Source: an uncultured Bilophila sp.
GTDB lineage: Bacteria; Desulfobacterota; Desulfovibrionia; Desulfovibrionales; Desulfovibrionaceae
NCBI GenBank assembly: GCA_910585945.1
Contig: CAJUHZ010000014.1
Coordinates: forward strand, 1-64,000
DNA: 64,000 nucleotides
Direction of reading: 5' to 3'
The first letter of the stretch is position 1; every line of letters starts with the position of its first letter. Shown here in pieces: positions 9,060-19,462 of the stretch. The translations under genes were made by a program, and so were the position numbers. The notes under the pieces were generated by a model. It was given only the letters and a program-made list of their open reading frames with translations. It was not told the origin of the DNA and ran no database searches.

Positions 9060-9127
9060 CTTCCTCTGAAGCATTTTGCCATTGAAATCTCCTTTTTCAA
9101 TTGCGGGATGCGACACTCATGCGTGCA

Positions 9128-9275
9128 GAAGTCATTTCATAATTCGCATGAAATGGCTTCCAACGCCAGACAAGAGTCTGGCGCGGCGCGAAAAACGCCG
9201 TGAATGAGCCAAAAACAACGTTTTTTGGCGAATGATCTTCATCATTCAGCCCAAAGGCTGAATCATGAAATGAGT
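9128..9275. repeat. array of five consecutive hairpins in a convergent intergenic region
   Basis: Stems follow one another: 9128-9160 (GAAGTCATTTCAT type), 9164-9183 (CGCCAGAC/GTCTGGCG), 9184-9200 (CGGCG/CGCCG), 9208-9229 (GCCAAAAA/TTTTTGGC) and 9244-9263 (ATTCAGCC/GGCTGAAT). The array ends with another ATGAAATGA that can pair with the TCATTTCAT of the first stem, enclosing the whole block. The 309-bp gap between the kinase-like gene and the DUF116 gene holds nothing else recognisable. It probably includes bidirectional termination signals. Confidence 0.7.
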
Positions 9276-9368
9276 TCTAGAGAAGCAGGCAGACGCTGCA
9301 ACGCGGGTTCAGGCAGGAGGCGGGGTGGTCTCGCAAATCGCCCGCGGGGTGCTGGATGAAATACGTCG

Positions 9369-10283
9369 TCAGGAAGCAATAAACCGTCTGACGGCGCTTT
9401 CCAGACGTTCCATGTTCACGCAGGTGTCAAGGCAGGGGCCGTTGGGGCGTTCGTTGATGACCGCGAAGACCGGCAGGGGGTAGGTGTCCTGAATGCCGGA
9501 AGCGAGATCGCGCTCGCAGGCCACGGCCACGATGAGCCGGGGCCGAGCCTGTACGACAATGCGGCGGGCGATGGTGCCGCCGGTGGCAATGGCCGTCTGC
9601 ACGCCGAGTTCGTCACGCAGGGCAAGGATGCCACGCAGGGGGCACATGCCGCAGCGGGCGCAGTTGTCGATCCGGTAACTCAGACGATGACCGCAACGGC
9701 TTGCCTGGATGCAGTGCGGGAGAAGCACCAGAATATCGCCGGGCGCGCAGGTCAGCCCGCTCCCGAGGACCAGTTCGTTGTTCACCTTGATGAAGGAACG
9801 GCGCACGGCCTCTACCGGAATGCCCACCATCCGGCCCACCAGTTCCATAAACGGCAGAAGCAGCCGGACAGTGACCCCGCGCAGGCGCGCCGTGCCGAAA
9901 AGGGCGCGCCCGGTATACGCCTGAAGCGCCAGCCCGAGCGACATCCAGATCACCCCGAGCATCGCCCCGCCGAAGACCAGCCCCGCCGCCGAAGGCAGCA
10001 TGGGGTGAATGGCCGCAAAGCCGAATGTCGGCACCAGCCAGATCAGCAGCAGGAGGAGACAGAGGAGAACCGCCGTTCCCGTGACAAGCCCGATGAACAG
10101 CCGCTTGCCCGTGCCGCCGTAGTCGGATCGGGGCAGGCTGTGCGGCGTGGGCGAAAAAAAGCGGACAAGCCGGGACCGGATCGGGCGCGAAACATCACGG
10201 GAAGAAACAGCCGGGCGGGAAGAGGCGGAAGGGCGGGAAGGCCGCCCGGACTCGGGGGGCGAAGCTTTGATCTCGTCGTGCAT
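9369..10283 (-). CDS. DUF116 family membrane protein with cysteine cluster
   Basis: This is a protein of about 304 residues from the ATG chosen here (MHDEIKASPP); the frame is open 40 codons further upstream. A basic, Ser/Pro-rich N-terminus precedes two transmembrane helices (around LFIGLVTGTAVLLCLLLLLIW and GLVFGGAMLGVIWMSLGLAL). A cytoplasmic domain follows, with cysteines in the pattern LLPHCIQASRCGHR then CARCGMCPLRG, plus later Cys residues (VACERD, GPCLDTCV). This is the DUF116 pattern and suggests an iron-sulfur cluster or zinc. The function is unknown. It is 61 nt downstream of fmt and likely cotranscribed with def-fmt. Confidence 0.85.
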   Translation of the reverse strand: MHDEIKASPPESGRPSRPSASSRPAVSSRDVSRPIRSRLVRFFSPTPHSLPRSDYGGTGKRLFIGLVTGTAVLLCLLLLLIWLVPTFGFAAIHPMLPSAAGLVFGGAMLGVIWMSLGLALQAYTGRALFGTARLRGVTVRLLLPFMELVGRMVGIPVEAVRRSFIKVNNELVLGSGLTCAPGDILVLLPHCIQASRCGHRLSYRIDNCARCGMCPLRGILALRDELGVQTAIATGGTIARRIVVQARPRLIVAVACERDLASGIQDTYPLPVFAVINERPNGPCLDTCVNMERLESAVRRFIAS

Positions 10284-10344
10284 GGCTTCAGGTTCTTGCC
10301 GCGCGGACGGCGAAGAAGACGCCGCCCGGCGCGGGAGCAAGGTT

Positions 10345-11427
10345 TCAGCGGGAGACCGCCCCGTCCGGCGCGGACGGTTCCGCAAAACGGAGCCTGTCCG
10401 CATGATTGCGGCAATAGCCGTTCCAGAAGGCGGCCGCGTCCATCGGGCGTCCGCCCGCGGGCTTCAGCGTGGCGATGCGGTAGCTTGCGTCGGAACAGGC
10501 CACGACAAGACGCCCCTCCGCAAGCCCGAGGATCGTGCCGGGTTCGGGCCGTTCCCCAGGCCGGGCGTCGTACCGGGCATCGGGCGAGCCGGCAGGGTTG
10601 GCTCCGGCCGGAGGGATCGCGTCAGCTTCGCCCGGCGACACCAGCACGGGCAAGGGCGCGCGCCCCGGCGCAAGAAAGGTGGTCTGTCCGCCCGGCCAGG
10701 GGGTGACGCCGCGCAGATGCGCATGAACGACACGGGCCGGGGCGTTCCAGCGGATGCGGCCATCCGCCTTGCTCAGCTTGGGGGCGTAGGTGGCGCGCGC
10801 CGCGTCCTGGGGAATGGCCGGCGAGGGCTGCCCCGCGGCCAGGCGCTCCAGTTCCTCGACCATGAGCCGCCCGCCAAGATCGGCCAGTTCCCGGCTCAGG
10901 CTGTCCGCCGTGTCGTCCAGCCCGATGCCGAGCGCGCGTTGCGCCAGCATGGGGCCGGCGTCCAGCCCGGCTTCCATGCGCATGATGGTGATGCCGGTCA
11001 CACTGTCGCCCTGCATGATCGCCCGCTGGATGGGCGCGGCCCCCCGAAGTCGGGGCAGAAGGGAGGCGTGGACGTTGAACGGACCAAGGCGGGGGATATC
11101 CAGAACCGACTGGGGGAGGATAAGCCCGTACGCGGCCACCACCAGCACGTCCGGGCACAGGGCGGCCAGTTCCCGGCGGGCGACATCTTCCCTGAAATTG
11201 AGCGGCTGAAAGACCGGAATGCCGAGCGAAAGGGCAAGGCTTTTCACCGCCGGCGGCTGAAGGGCGCGGCCGCGGCCGGCCGGTCTGTCGGGCTGGCAGT
11301 AGGCGGCGATCGCCTGCCCGCCGGGCCAGTCCGCAACCCGGCGCAGAACAGCCGCCGCAAAGTCCGGCGTGCCCATGAAGACGATGCGCAGGGGATCGCG
11401 CGCCTCGCGCGCGGGGGCGGGAATCAT
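10345..11427 (-). CDS. fmt: methionyl-tRNA formyltransferase
   Basis: Fmt formylates Met-tRNAfMet for translation initiation using 10-formyl-THF. The 360-residue protein starts MIPAPAREARDPLRIVFMGTPDFA. It contains the formyltransferase core with the catalytic Asn-His-Asp arrangement (FNVHASLLPRLRGAAPIQRAI and the GITIMRMEAGLDAGPM segment), then the C-terminal OB-like domain (APKLSKADGRIRW). The ATG overlaps the def stop codon as ATGA, with GAGGA 7 nt upstream, so translation is coupled to def. The longer open frame upstream runs antisense through def and is not used. Confidence 0.96.
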   Translation of the reverse strand: MIPAPAREARDPLRIVFMGTPDFAAAVLRRVADWPGGQAIAAYCQPDRPAGRGRALQPPAVKSLALSLGIPVFQPLNFREDVARRELAALCPDVLVVAAYGLILPQSVLDIPRLGPFNVHASLLPRLRGAAPIQRAIMQGDSVTGITIMRMEAGLDAGPMLAQRALGIGLDDTADSLSRELADLGGRLMVEELERLAAGQPSPAIPQDAARATYAPKLSKADGRIRWNAPARVVHAHLRGVTPWPGGQTTFLAPGRAPLPVLVSPGEADAIPPAGANPAGSPDARYDARPGERPEPGTILGLAEGRLVVACSDASYRIATLKPAGGRPMDAAAFWNGYCRNHADRLRFAEPSAPDGAVSR

Positions 11428-11936
11428 GCGTTGTTCCTCAGACGCTTGCGCAGGCGGGCTTCGTACATCGAACGCTTGAGTCGGCTCAGATGATCGATGA
11501 ACAGCTTGCCTTCCAGATGATCGACCTCGTGCTGGAGGCAGACGGCGAGCAGTCCCTCGGCTTCCAGCCGGACAGGCGCGCCGTTGGCGTCCAGGGCGGA
11601 AAGCGCGACGCTGGCGTAACGCCTGACCTTGGCCCGGTAGTCTTCCACGGAGAGGCAACCTTCCTCGCCTTCCACATAGCCGGCTTCGGGCAGGGGCGTC
11701 AGTTCGGGGTTGATCAGCGTCAGGAGGCCCTCCCGCCGTTCCGGGCCGGTCACGTCCACAGTGATGAGGCGGATGGATCGGCCGATCTGGGGCGCGGCCA
11801 GGCCGATGCCTTCGGCCCGGTACATGGTTTCCGCCATGGCGGCCGCAAGTTCGCGTATTTCGTCAGTGACTTCGGGAATCGGCGCGGCGATCTTCCGCAG
11901 GACGGGATCGGGGTGACGCAGGATGGTCAGAGACAT
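11424..11936 (-). CDS. def: peptide deformylase
   Basis: Def removes the N-formyl group from nascent proteins. The 170-residue product has all three motifs: GIGLAAPQIG (44-52), EGCLS (92-96, metal ligand Cys94) and QHEVDHLEG with metal ligands His136 and His140 and catalytic Glu137. It is the first gene of def-fmt-DUF116; the ATGA overlap with fmt indicates translational coupling. A TATACT -10-like hexamer lies about 60 nt upstream on the minus strand, but without a good -35. Confidence 0.97.
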   Translation of the reverse strand: MSLTILRHPDPVLRKIAAPIPEVTDEIRELAAAMAETMYRAEGIGLAAPQIGRSIRLITVDVTGPERREGLLTLINPELTPLPEAGYVEGEEGCLSVEDYRAKVRRYASVALSALDANGAPVRLEAEGLLAVCLQHEVDHLEGKLFIDHLSRLKRSMYEARLRKRLRNNA

Positions 11937-12113
11937 GAAAAAACTCGTTCGTTTGCTGGGTGAATAAACGCCTCGACTCTACCCCGGCCCGGCGGGAAAG
12001 TATAGCGTCTCCCGGGAGAGAAATCCGGCCCTTGAAAGAGAAATCCGGGAGGCTCCGCCCTGATGACAACCGCGCTCCTGACCGCCCTTGCCAGTTCCGC
12101 CTCCTCCCCCCGC

Positions 12114-12142
12114 TTGCGGACCCTCGCCGGGAAGATTATACA
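12114..12142 (+). promoter_or_regulatory. sigma-70-type promoter for the 12-15 kb sugar-acid operon
   Basis: TTGCGG, 17 nt, then TATACA. It lies 34 nt ahead of the aldolase ATG at 12177, with AAGGA just before that start. Confidence 0.6.
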
Positions 12143-12176
12143 GAAAGACAGCTTCGGATCATAAAGGAAACTCCTG

Positions 12177-12989
12177 ATGAAGACAGCACATTCCATCCGC
12201 GAGATGATGCGCGCGGGGCAGGCGACAGTCGGCTCCTGGCTGCAATTTCCCTCGGCGGACGTGGCGGAAGCCCTGAGCGCGTGCGGCTACGACTGGGTGG
12301 CCGTGGACATGGAGCACGGGGCGTTCACCCGCGCCCTGCTTCCGGACGTGTTCCGGGCAATCGAGCGCGGCGGGGCGCTCCCCTTCGCCCGGGTGGCGGA
12401 AGCGGACATGCGCTCGCTCAAGGCGGCGCTCGATTCGGGAGCGCAAGGGATCATCTTCCCCATGATCGAATCGCGGGAGCAACTGGATCGCGCCATTTCC
12501 TTCTGCCTCTACCCGGACGGCGGAGGGGCGCGCGGCGTCGGCTACAGCCGCGCCAATCTTTATGGCCGCGACTTTGACGTCTACCGGGAAGGGGCCGCCC
12601 GGGATGTTCTCCTTGTGGCGCAGATCGAGCATGTGCGCGCCGTGCGGGCGCTGGACGAAATCCTGACGCACCCGCGGCTCGACGCCATCATGGTCGGGCC
12701 GTACGATCTCTCCGGCTCCCTGGGTCTGACCGGACAGTTCGATCACCCCGAATTCACGGCGACAATGGATCGGATCAACGCGGCCTGCCGCCAACACAAT
12801 ATGATCATGGGCGCGCATGTGGTCCAGCCCGATCCGGCGCAACTGGCCCGCTGCGTGGCGGACGGCTACCGCTTCATCGCCTACGGGATCGATGCGGTCT
12901 TTCTCATGCGCGGGGCGGAACGGCCCGCCCTGCCCGGCGTGCGGGCCGGCTCGACTGCCTCGGGACGCCGGACAGAAGGAAACAAGTGA
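12177..12989 (+). CDS. HpcH/HpaI-family class II pyruvate aldolase
   Basis: These enzymes cleave or form 2-keto-3-deoxy sugar acids from pyruvate and an aldehyde, using a divalent metal. The 270-residue TIM-barrel protein carries the family signatures: DMEHG (His47), ARV (Arg72), LDSGAQGIIFPMIES, a metal-binding Glu in AQIEH and VGPYDLSGSLG. It is the first gene of a plus-strand operon and overlaps the next gene as TGATG. With a CMP-KDO-synthetase-like gene two genes on, the direction of use may be synthesis of a 3-deoxy-ulosonic acid rather than catabolism. That is inference. Confidence 0.88.
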   Translation: MKTAHSIREMMRAGQATVGSWLQFPSADVAEALSACGYDWVAVDMEHGAFTRALLPDVFRAIERGGALPFARVAEADMRSLKAALDSGAQGIIFPMIESREQLDRAISFCLYPDGGGARGVGYSRANLYGRDFDVYREGAARDVLLVAQIEHVRAVRALDEILTHPRLDAIMVGPYDLSGSLGLTGQFDHPEFTATMDRINAACRQHNMIMGAHVVQPDPAQLARCVADGYRFIAYGIDAVFLMRGAERPALPGVRAGSTASGRRTEGNK

Positions 12990-13918
12990 TGAATATCGTG
13001 CTGTTCGGCGGTTCGGGCTTTCTTGGTTCGCATGTCTGCGACGCGCTGTCCGACGCCGGTCACGCCGTGACCCTTGTGGACTTGCGCCCCTCGCCGTGGC
13101 TGCGGCCGGATCAGCGCATGGCGACGGGTGACCTGCTTGACGAAAAACTGGTGGACGAGGTGGTTTCCGGCGCGGACGCGGTGTTCAACTTCGCCGGCAT
13201 CGCGGATATCGGTGAGGCCAACAGCCGGCCGGTGGACACCGCGCGGGTCAACGTGCTCGGCAACGTCATCGCGCTCGAAGCCTGCCGCAAGGCCGGGGTG
13301 AAACGCTATGTCTTCGCCAGCTCGCTCTACGTCTACGGCAAGTCCGGCGGCTTTTACCGGTGCAGCAAGCAGTCCTGCGAGCTGTACATCGAGAACTACC
13401 ACGCCATGCACGGGCTTGAATACACGATCCTCCGCTACGGTTCGCTGTACGGCCCGCGCGCGGATCGGCGCAACGCCATCCACCGCTTTGTGGCCGAAGC
13501 CCTGGAAACCGGAACCATCACCTATTACGGAAGCCCCGAAGCCCTCCGCGAATATATCCATGTGGAGGACGCGGCCCTGAGCACGGTGGAGATCCTCCGG
13601 CCCGAATACGCCAACCAGAATATAGTGCTCACGGGCAACGAGCCGATGCGGGTGGGCGATCTCTTCAGGATGATTGGCGAAATGCTCGGCAGGGATCTGG
13701 AGATCAAGTTCCAGAACGATCCCGGGAGCGGCCACTACCAGATCACGCCCTACGCCTTCATGCCCAAAGTCGGCCGCAAAATGACCCCGCACCTGTCCAT
13801 CGATCTCGGGCAGGGGGTGCTCAGGGTCATGGAAGAGGTCCATCGCGCGCTGCATCCCGATCTGCCGGAAGCCGGCGGCTTTTATCTTGATGAGAAGTCA
13901 TTTCATGACGGAAAGTGA
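12989..13918 (+). CDS. NAD(P)-dependent epimerase/dehydratase (extended SDR)
   Basis: The 309-residue Rossmann protein has GGSGFLG at residues 7-13 (cofactor binding) and the catalytic Tyr123-x3-Lys127 pair in YRCSK; Ser111-Ser112 precede it in FASSLYVYG. This matches nucleotide-sugar 4-epimerases/4,6-dehydratases. The ATG overlaps the aldolase stop codon and AAGGA lies upstream; a GTG one codon earlier is less likely. Its substrate is unknown. The operon suggests a sugar or sugar-acid intermediate for a surface polysaccharide. Confidence 0.88.
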   Translation: MNIVLFGGSGFLGSHVCDALSDAGHAVTLVDLRPSPWLRPDQRMATGDLLDEKLVDEVVSGADAVFNFAGIADIGEANSRPVDTARVNVLGNVIALEACRKAGVKRYVFASSLYVYGKSGGFYRCSKQSCELYIENYHAMHGLEYTILRYGSLYGPRADRRNAIHRFVAEALETGTITYYGSPEALREYIHVEDAALSTVEILRPEYANQNIVLTGNEPMRVGDLFRMIGEMLGRDLEIKFQNDPGSGHYQITPYAFMPKVGRKMTPHLSIDLGQGVLRVMEEVHRALHPDLPEAGGFYLDEKSFHDGK

Positions 13919-13960
13919 TTTCCGCCCAAACGCGCGGCTCGCCGCGCTCCGGAGCAAACC

Positions 13961-14731
13961 ATGAACTGCATTGCGATCATCCCTGCCCGCATGGGGTCCA
14001 GCCGTTTTCCCGGCAAGCCTCTGGCCGATATCCACGGCGTGCCCATGGTCGGGCATGTGGCGTTCCGCACCGCCATGTGCGAAACGCTCTCCTCCACCTG
14101 GATCGCCACCTGCGATCAGGTCGTCATGGACTATGCCGCGGCCGCGGGACTCGGGGCGGTGATGACGGCGGACACCCACGTCCGCTGCACCACCCGCACG
14201 GCCGAGGCCATGCTGACCATTGAGAAGCTCACCGGCCGGCGCGCCGACGTGGTGGTCATGGTGCAGGGCGACGAACCCATGGTCACCCCGGCCATGATCG
14301 ACGCGGCCCTCGCGCCCATGCTGGCCGATCCGTCGGTCAACGTGGTCAACCTCATGGCCGATCTGGCGACGGAAGAGGAATTCGAGGATCCGAACGAGGT
14401 CAAGGTTGTCGTCGATCGCAACGGGGACGCCCTCTATTTCTCGCGCGAGCCGATCCCCTCGCGGCGCAAGGGCACGCCCCATGTGCCCATGAAAAAACAG
14501 GTCTGCATCATTCCCTTCCGGCGCGACTACCTGTTGCGCTTCAACGAGATGGAGGAATCCCCGCTCGAGATCATCGAATCCGTGGACATGATGCGCATCC
14601 TCGAACACGGCGAGAAGGTGCGGATGGTTCCCGTGAGCGAACGCACTCTCAGCGTGGACACCGAGGGCGATCTGGCGCGGGTGCGGATCATGATGCGGGA
14701 CGACGCCCTGCGCGGCCGCTACACGAAATGA
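13961..14731 (+). CDS. divergent CMP-KDO-synthetase-like cytidylyltransferase
   Basis: The 256-residue protein has the KdsB nucleotide-binding start IPARMGSSRFPGKPL (7-21) and the metal/CTP motif QGDEP (102-106), followed by YFSREPIPSRR. In standard KdsB the sugar-contacting region reads HxSGTDR. Here the equivalent segment is HVRCTTRTAE, so two of the substrate motif residues differ. It probably activates a KDO-like acid with CMP, perhaps not KDO itself. The gene is 42 nt after the epimerase and 4 nt before the acyltransferase. Confidence 0.85.
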   Translation: MNCIAIIPARMGSSRFPGKPLADIHGVPMVGHVAFRTAMCETLSSTWIATCDQVVMDYAAAAGLGAVMTADTHVRCTTRTAEAMLTIEKLTGRRADVVVMVQGDEPMVTPAMIDAALAPMLADPSVNVVNLMADLATEEEFEDPNEVKVVVDRNGDALYFSREPIPSRRKGTPHVPMKKQVCIIPFRRDYLLRFNEMEESPLEIIESVDMMRILEHGEKVRMVPVSERTLSVDTEGDLARVRIMMRDDALRGRYTK

Positions 14732-14735
14732 CGCC

Positions 14736-15308
14736 GTGCGCGCGCTGATCGAGGAACTTCTTGTTGCCTGCCTGGGCTGGATTCCCACCCGGCTCGGCAT
14801 GGCGGCCCGACTGATCCTGTGGAAGCCGCTGTTTGCGGCCTGCGGCACGGTACGCTTCGGCACGGGGCTGACGCTTCAGGGCTGCTCGTCCATGCGCCTT
14901 GGCGACAGGGTTCGCCTCGGCCGGGGCTGTCACCTGTACGCGGCGGGCGGAACCCTGGAGCTTGGCGAGGAAAGCGCCCTGAGCCACGGCGTCACCGTGG
15001 ACGCTTCGGGCGGGCTGGTGCGTTTCGGCCGGCAGGTGGCCGTAGGGCCGGGAACAGTCGTCCGCGCCGCCAATCATTGTTTTGATCGTCCGGATGTGCC
15101 TATAATGCGGCAGGGGCACCGCTACGGCGAGGTCATTGTCGAGGACGACGTCTGGATCGCGGCCAACTGCACGCTGACGCCCGGCTCGCACATCGGCCGG
15201 GGAGCCGTGGTGGGCGCGGGCGCGGTAGTGACCGGAAGCGTGGAACCCTACGCCATTGTCGGCGGGGTTCCGGCCAGGGTCATCGGCCGCCGGAATCGGG
15301 ATCTGTGA
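14736..15308 (+). CDS. left-handed beta-helix (hexapeptide) acyltransferase
   Basis: The 190-residue product starts at GTG, 4 nt after the cytidylyltransferase stop. The N-terminal 35 residues are hydrophobic. The rest consists of hexapeptide repeats ([LIV]Gxxxx, such as VRFGTG, MRLGDRVRLG, VIVEDDVWIAANCTL) ending in VGAGAVVTGSVEPYAIVGGVPARVIG. This ending is typical of O-acetyltransferases of the WecB/LacA/maltose acetyltransferase type. The invariant catalytic His is probably in ANHCFDRP. It likely decorates the sugar made by this operon. A terminator follows. Confidence 0.85.
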   Translation: MRALIEELLVACLGWIPTRLGMAARLILWKPLFAACGTVRFGTGLTLQGCSSMRLGDRVRLGRGCHLYAAGGTLELGEESALSHGVTVDASGGLVRFGRQVAVGPGTVVRAANHCFDRPDVPIMRQGHRYGEVIVEDDVWIAANCTLTPGSHIGRGAVVGAGAVVTGSVEPYAIVGGVPARVIGRRNRDL

Positions 15309-15330
15309 CGTTCCCCGCCCTGCCCGCTTC

Positions 15331-15372
15331 AAAAGGCGTCCGGCTTCCCGTCCTGGCGGAGCGCCCTTTTTT
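15331..15372 (+). terminator. probable Rho-independent terminator after the acyltransferase gene
   Basis: AAAAGGCGTCCG pairs imperfectly with CGGAGCGCCCTTTTTT (one bulge) and the stem ends in a run of six T. This would separate the aldolase-epimerase-cytidylyltransferase-acyltransferase operon from the downstream dehydrogenase. Confidence 0.55.
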
Positions 15373-15447
15373 GCAGCGTCACCGGCCCGGATCGGAACAT
15401 CTCGGAACAATGCATGAAATGAATTTCACAGCACTTCGGGGGATCTT

Positions 15448-16416
15448 GTGCGCATAGCCATCACTCCTTCCTCTTTCGCAAGGTACAGCGAAGCTCCGCT
15501 CGATCTCTTGCGGGAAAGGGGCATCGACTACGTCATGAACGATACGGGGCGGACGCTCACGGAAGACGAAGCCATCCGTATCCTGCAAGGCTGCGTCGGC
15601 GTGGCGGCCGGAACGGAACCGCTCGGCCGGCATGTGCTGGAAGCCTGCCCGGAGCTCCGGGCGATTTCCCGTTGCGGCACCGGCATGGACAACGTGGACC
15701 ACGACTGCGCGCGGGAGAGGGGCGTCGCCGTCCGCAACACGCCAGACGGCCCCACCCTGGCCGTGGCCGAACTGACCGTGGGGCTTGTCCTCACCCTCCT
15801 GCGTCAGGCGCCGCATCAGGACAGGGAGATCCGGGCCGGCGTCTGGAAAAAGCGCATGGGCAACCTGCTGCACGGCAAGCGGGTGGGCATCGTGGGCTTT
15901 GGCCGCATCGGGCACGCCGTGGCCCGCCTTCTCGCGCCCTTCGGCGTGGAGATCGCCTACGCCGATCCCCACTGCGAGGATGACGCCTACTCCCGGCTCG
16001 GCCTTGACGCGCTCATGGACTGGGCCGACATCGTGACCCTGCACTGCGCCAAGCCGAAAGGCGGCGTGCTGCTGGACAAGGGCCGGCTCTCGCTCATGCG
16101 CCCCGGCAGTTATGTGATCAACACGGCGCGCGGCGGGCTGGTGGACGAGAACGCCCTGTACGGCCTGCTTGTGGCCGGGCATCTGGGCGGCGCGGCCCTT
16201 GACGTCTTCGCCCACGAACCCTACGACGGCCCCCTGCGGGAGATGAACAACGTCATCCTCACCCCGCACATCGGTTCCTACGCGCGCGAGGCGCGCATCC
16301 TCATGGAAATGGACACCATCCGCAACCTGCTGGCGGCGCTTGACCAGTCGCCTGACGCGGCGGAGGGGGCGGCGGGCGAAACAACGGATGGAGCGACAAA
16401 CGGGACGACAGCCTGA
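15448..16416 (+). CDS. D-isomer-specific 2-hydroxyacid dehydrogenase (phosphoglycerate dehydrogenase-like)
   Basis: The 322-residue protein has the two-domain D-2-hydroxyacid dehydrogenase layout. The NAD-binding motif VGIVGFGRIG is present. The catalytic Arg lies in NTARGGLVDE, the Glu in HEPYDG and the His in LTPHIGS. It lacks the C-terminal ACT domain of serine-pathway SerA. The last 20 residues are low-complexity Ala/Thr/Gly. It starts at GTG with GGGGGA upstream. The reaction is reversible reduction of a 2-keto acid. Next to an ulosonic-acid-type gene set the substrate may be a keto acid of that pathway. It is followed 28 nt later by the HAD gene. Confidence 0.88.
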   Translation: MRIAITPSSFARYSEAPLDLLRERGIDYVMNDTGRTLTEDEAIRILQGCVGVAAGTEPLGRHVLEACPELRAISRCGTGMDNVDHDCARERGVAVRNTPDGPTLAVAELTVGLVLTLLRQAPHQDREIRAGVWKKRMGNLLHGKRVGIVGFGRIGHAVARLLAPFGVEIAYADPHCEDDAYSRLGLDALMDWADIVTLHCAKPKGGVLLDKGRLSLMRPGSYVINTARGGLVDENALYGLLVAGHLGGAALDVFAHEPYDGPLREMNNVILTPHIGSYAREARILMEMDTIRNLLAALDQSPDAAEGAAGETTDGATNGTTA

Positions 16417-16444
16417 AACGGCTTCGGCAAAAGGCGGACGATCC

Positions 16445-17092
16445 ATGACGACAGCCCTGCTGGTCTTTGACTGCGACGGCGTGATTCTTGAATCGGTGGA
16501 CGCGAAAACGCAGGCGTTCGCCCGGACGGCGGAGCGTTACGGCCCCGAGGCGCGGGACAGACTGACCCTGTTCCACCACCTGCACGGCGGGGTCAGCCGG
16601 CAGGAAAAATTCGCCTGGCTGTTCCGGGAAGTTCTCGGACGCGAAATCACGCCGGCGGAAATGACGGAACTGTGCGCGGAGTTTGCCCGACACGCGGTGG
16701 ACAACGTGCTGAACGCGCCCCTCGTGCCCGGCGCGCTGGACGTGCTGGAACGCTGGAACGGCCGCGTTCCCATGTACGTCTGTTCCGGCACGCCCACGGA
16801 AGAACTGCGATCCATCCTGGAAAAGCGGGGGCTGGCGCGGTATTTTGCGGGCATATACGGCACGCCGCCGGCCAAGGCGGAGCGCCTCGCCATGATCGTG
16901 CGCGAAGCAGGGGCGGACCCGGCCGAAACCGTGATGGTGGGCGATTCCGGCACGGACATGCTGGCGGCCGAACAGGTGGGAACCCTGTTTTACGGGCGCG
17001 GCAGGGACTTTGCCGGGTCCGGCCACGCCTGGGGAGAGGATCTGACCGGCCTGAATCAATGGCTGGGGCAGGAAGGGCAGGCAGAGGAATGA
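16445..17092 (+). CDS. HAD superfamily (subfamily IA) phosphatase
   Basis: The 215-residue protein carries all four HAD motifs: DCDGVILES (nucleophile Asp), VCSGTP, the Lys of PAKAERLA and GDSGTD. A helical cap lies between motifs I and II. It resembles phosphoglycolate phosphatase/beta-phosphoglucomutase-type enzymes. It is not the compact, capless KdsC type, though it could play an equivalent dephosphorylation role in the neighbouring sugar-acid pathway. The start at 16445 was chosen because the upstream open frame overlaps the dehydrogenase C-terminus in another frame. Confidence 0.85.
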   Translation: MTTALLVFDCDGVILESVDAKTQAFARTAERYGPEARDRLTLFHHLHGGVSRQEKFAWLFREVLGREITPAEMTELCAEFARHAVDNVLNAPLVPGALDVLERWNGRVPMYVCSGTPTEELRSILEKRGLARYFAGIYGTPPAKAERLAMIVREAGADPAETVMVGDSGTDMLAAEQVGTLFYGRGRDFAGSGHAWGEDLTGLNQWLGQEGQAEE

Positions 17093-17125
17093 ACACGGCG
17101 CGCCCGTATTCGGCAGGAGGCTCCC

Positions 17126-19417
<2,292 letters not shown>

Positions 19418-19462
19418 GAGCCTGTTTGGAACGAACACGCTCCCAAACGCAACGGAGACGGC

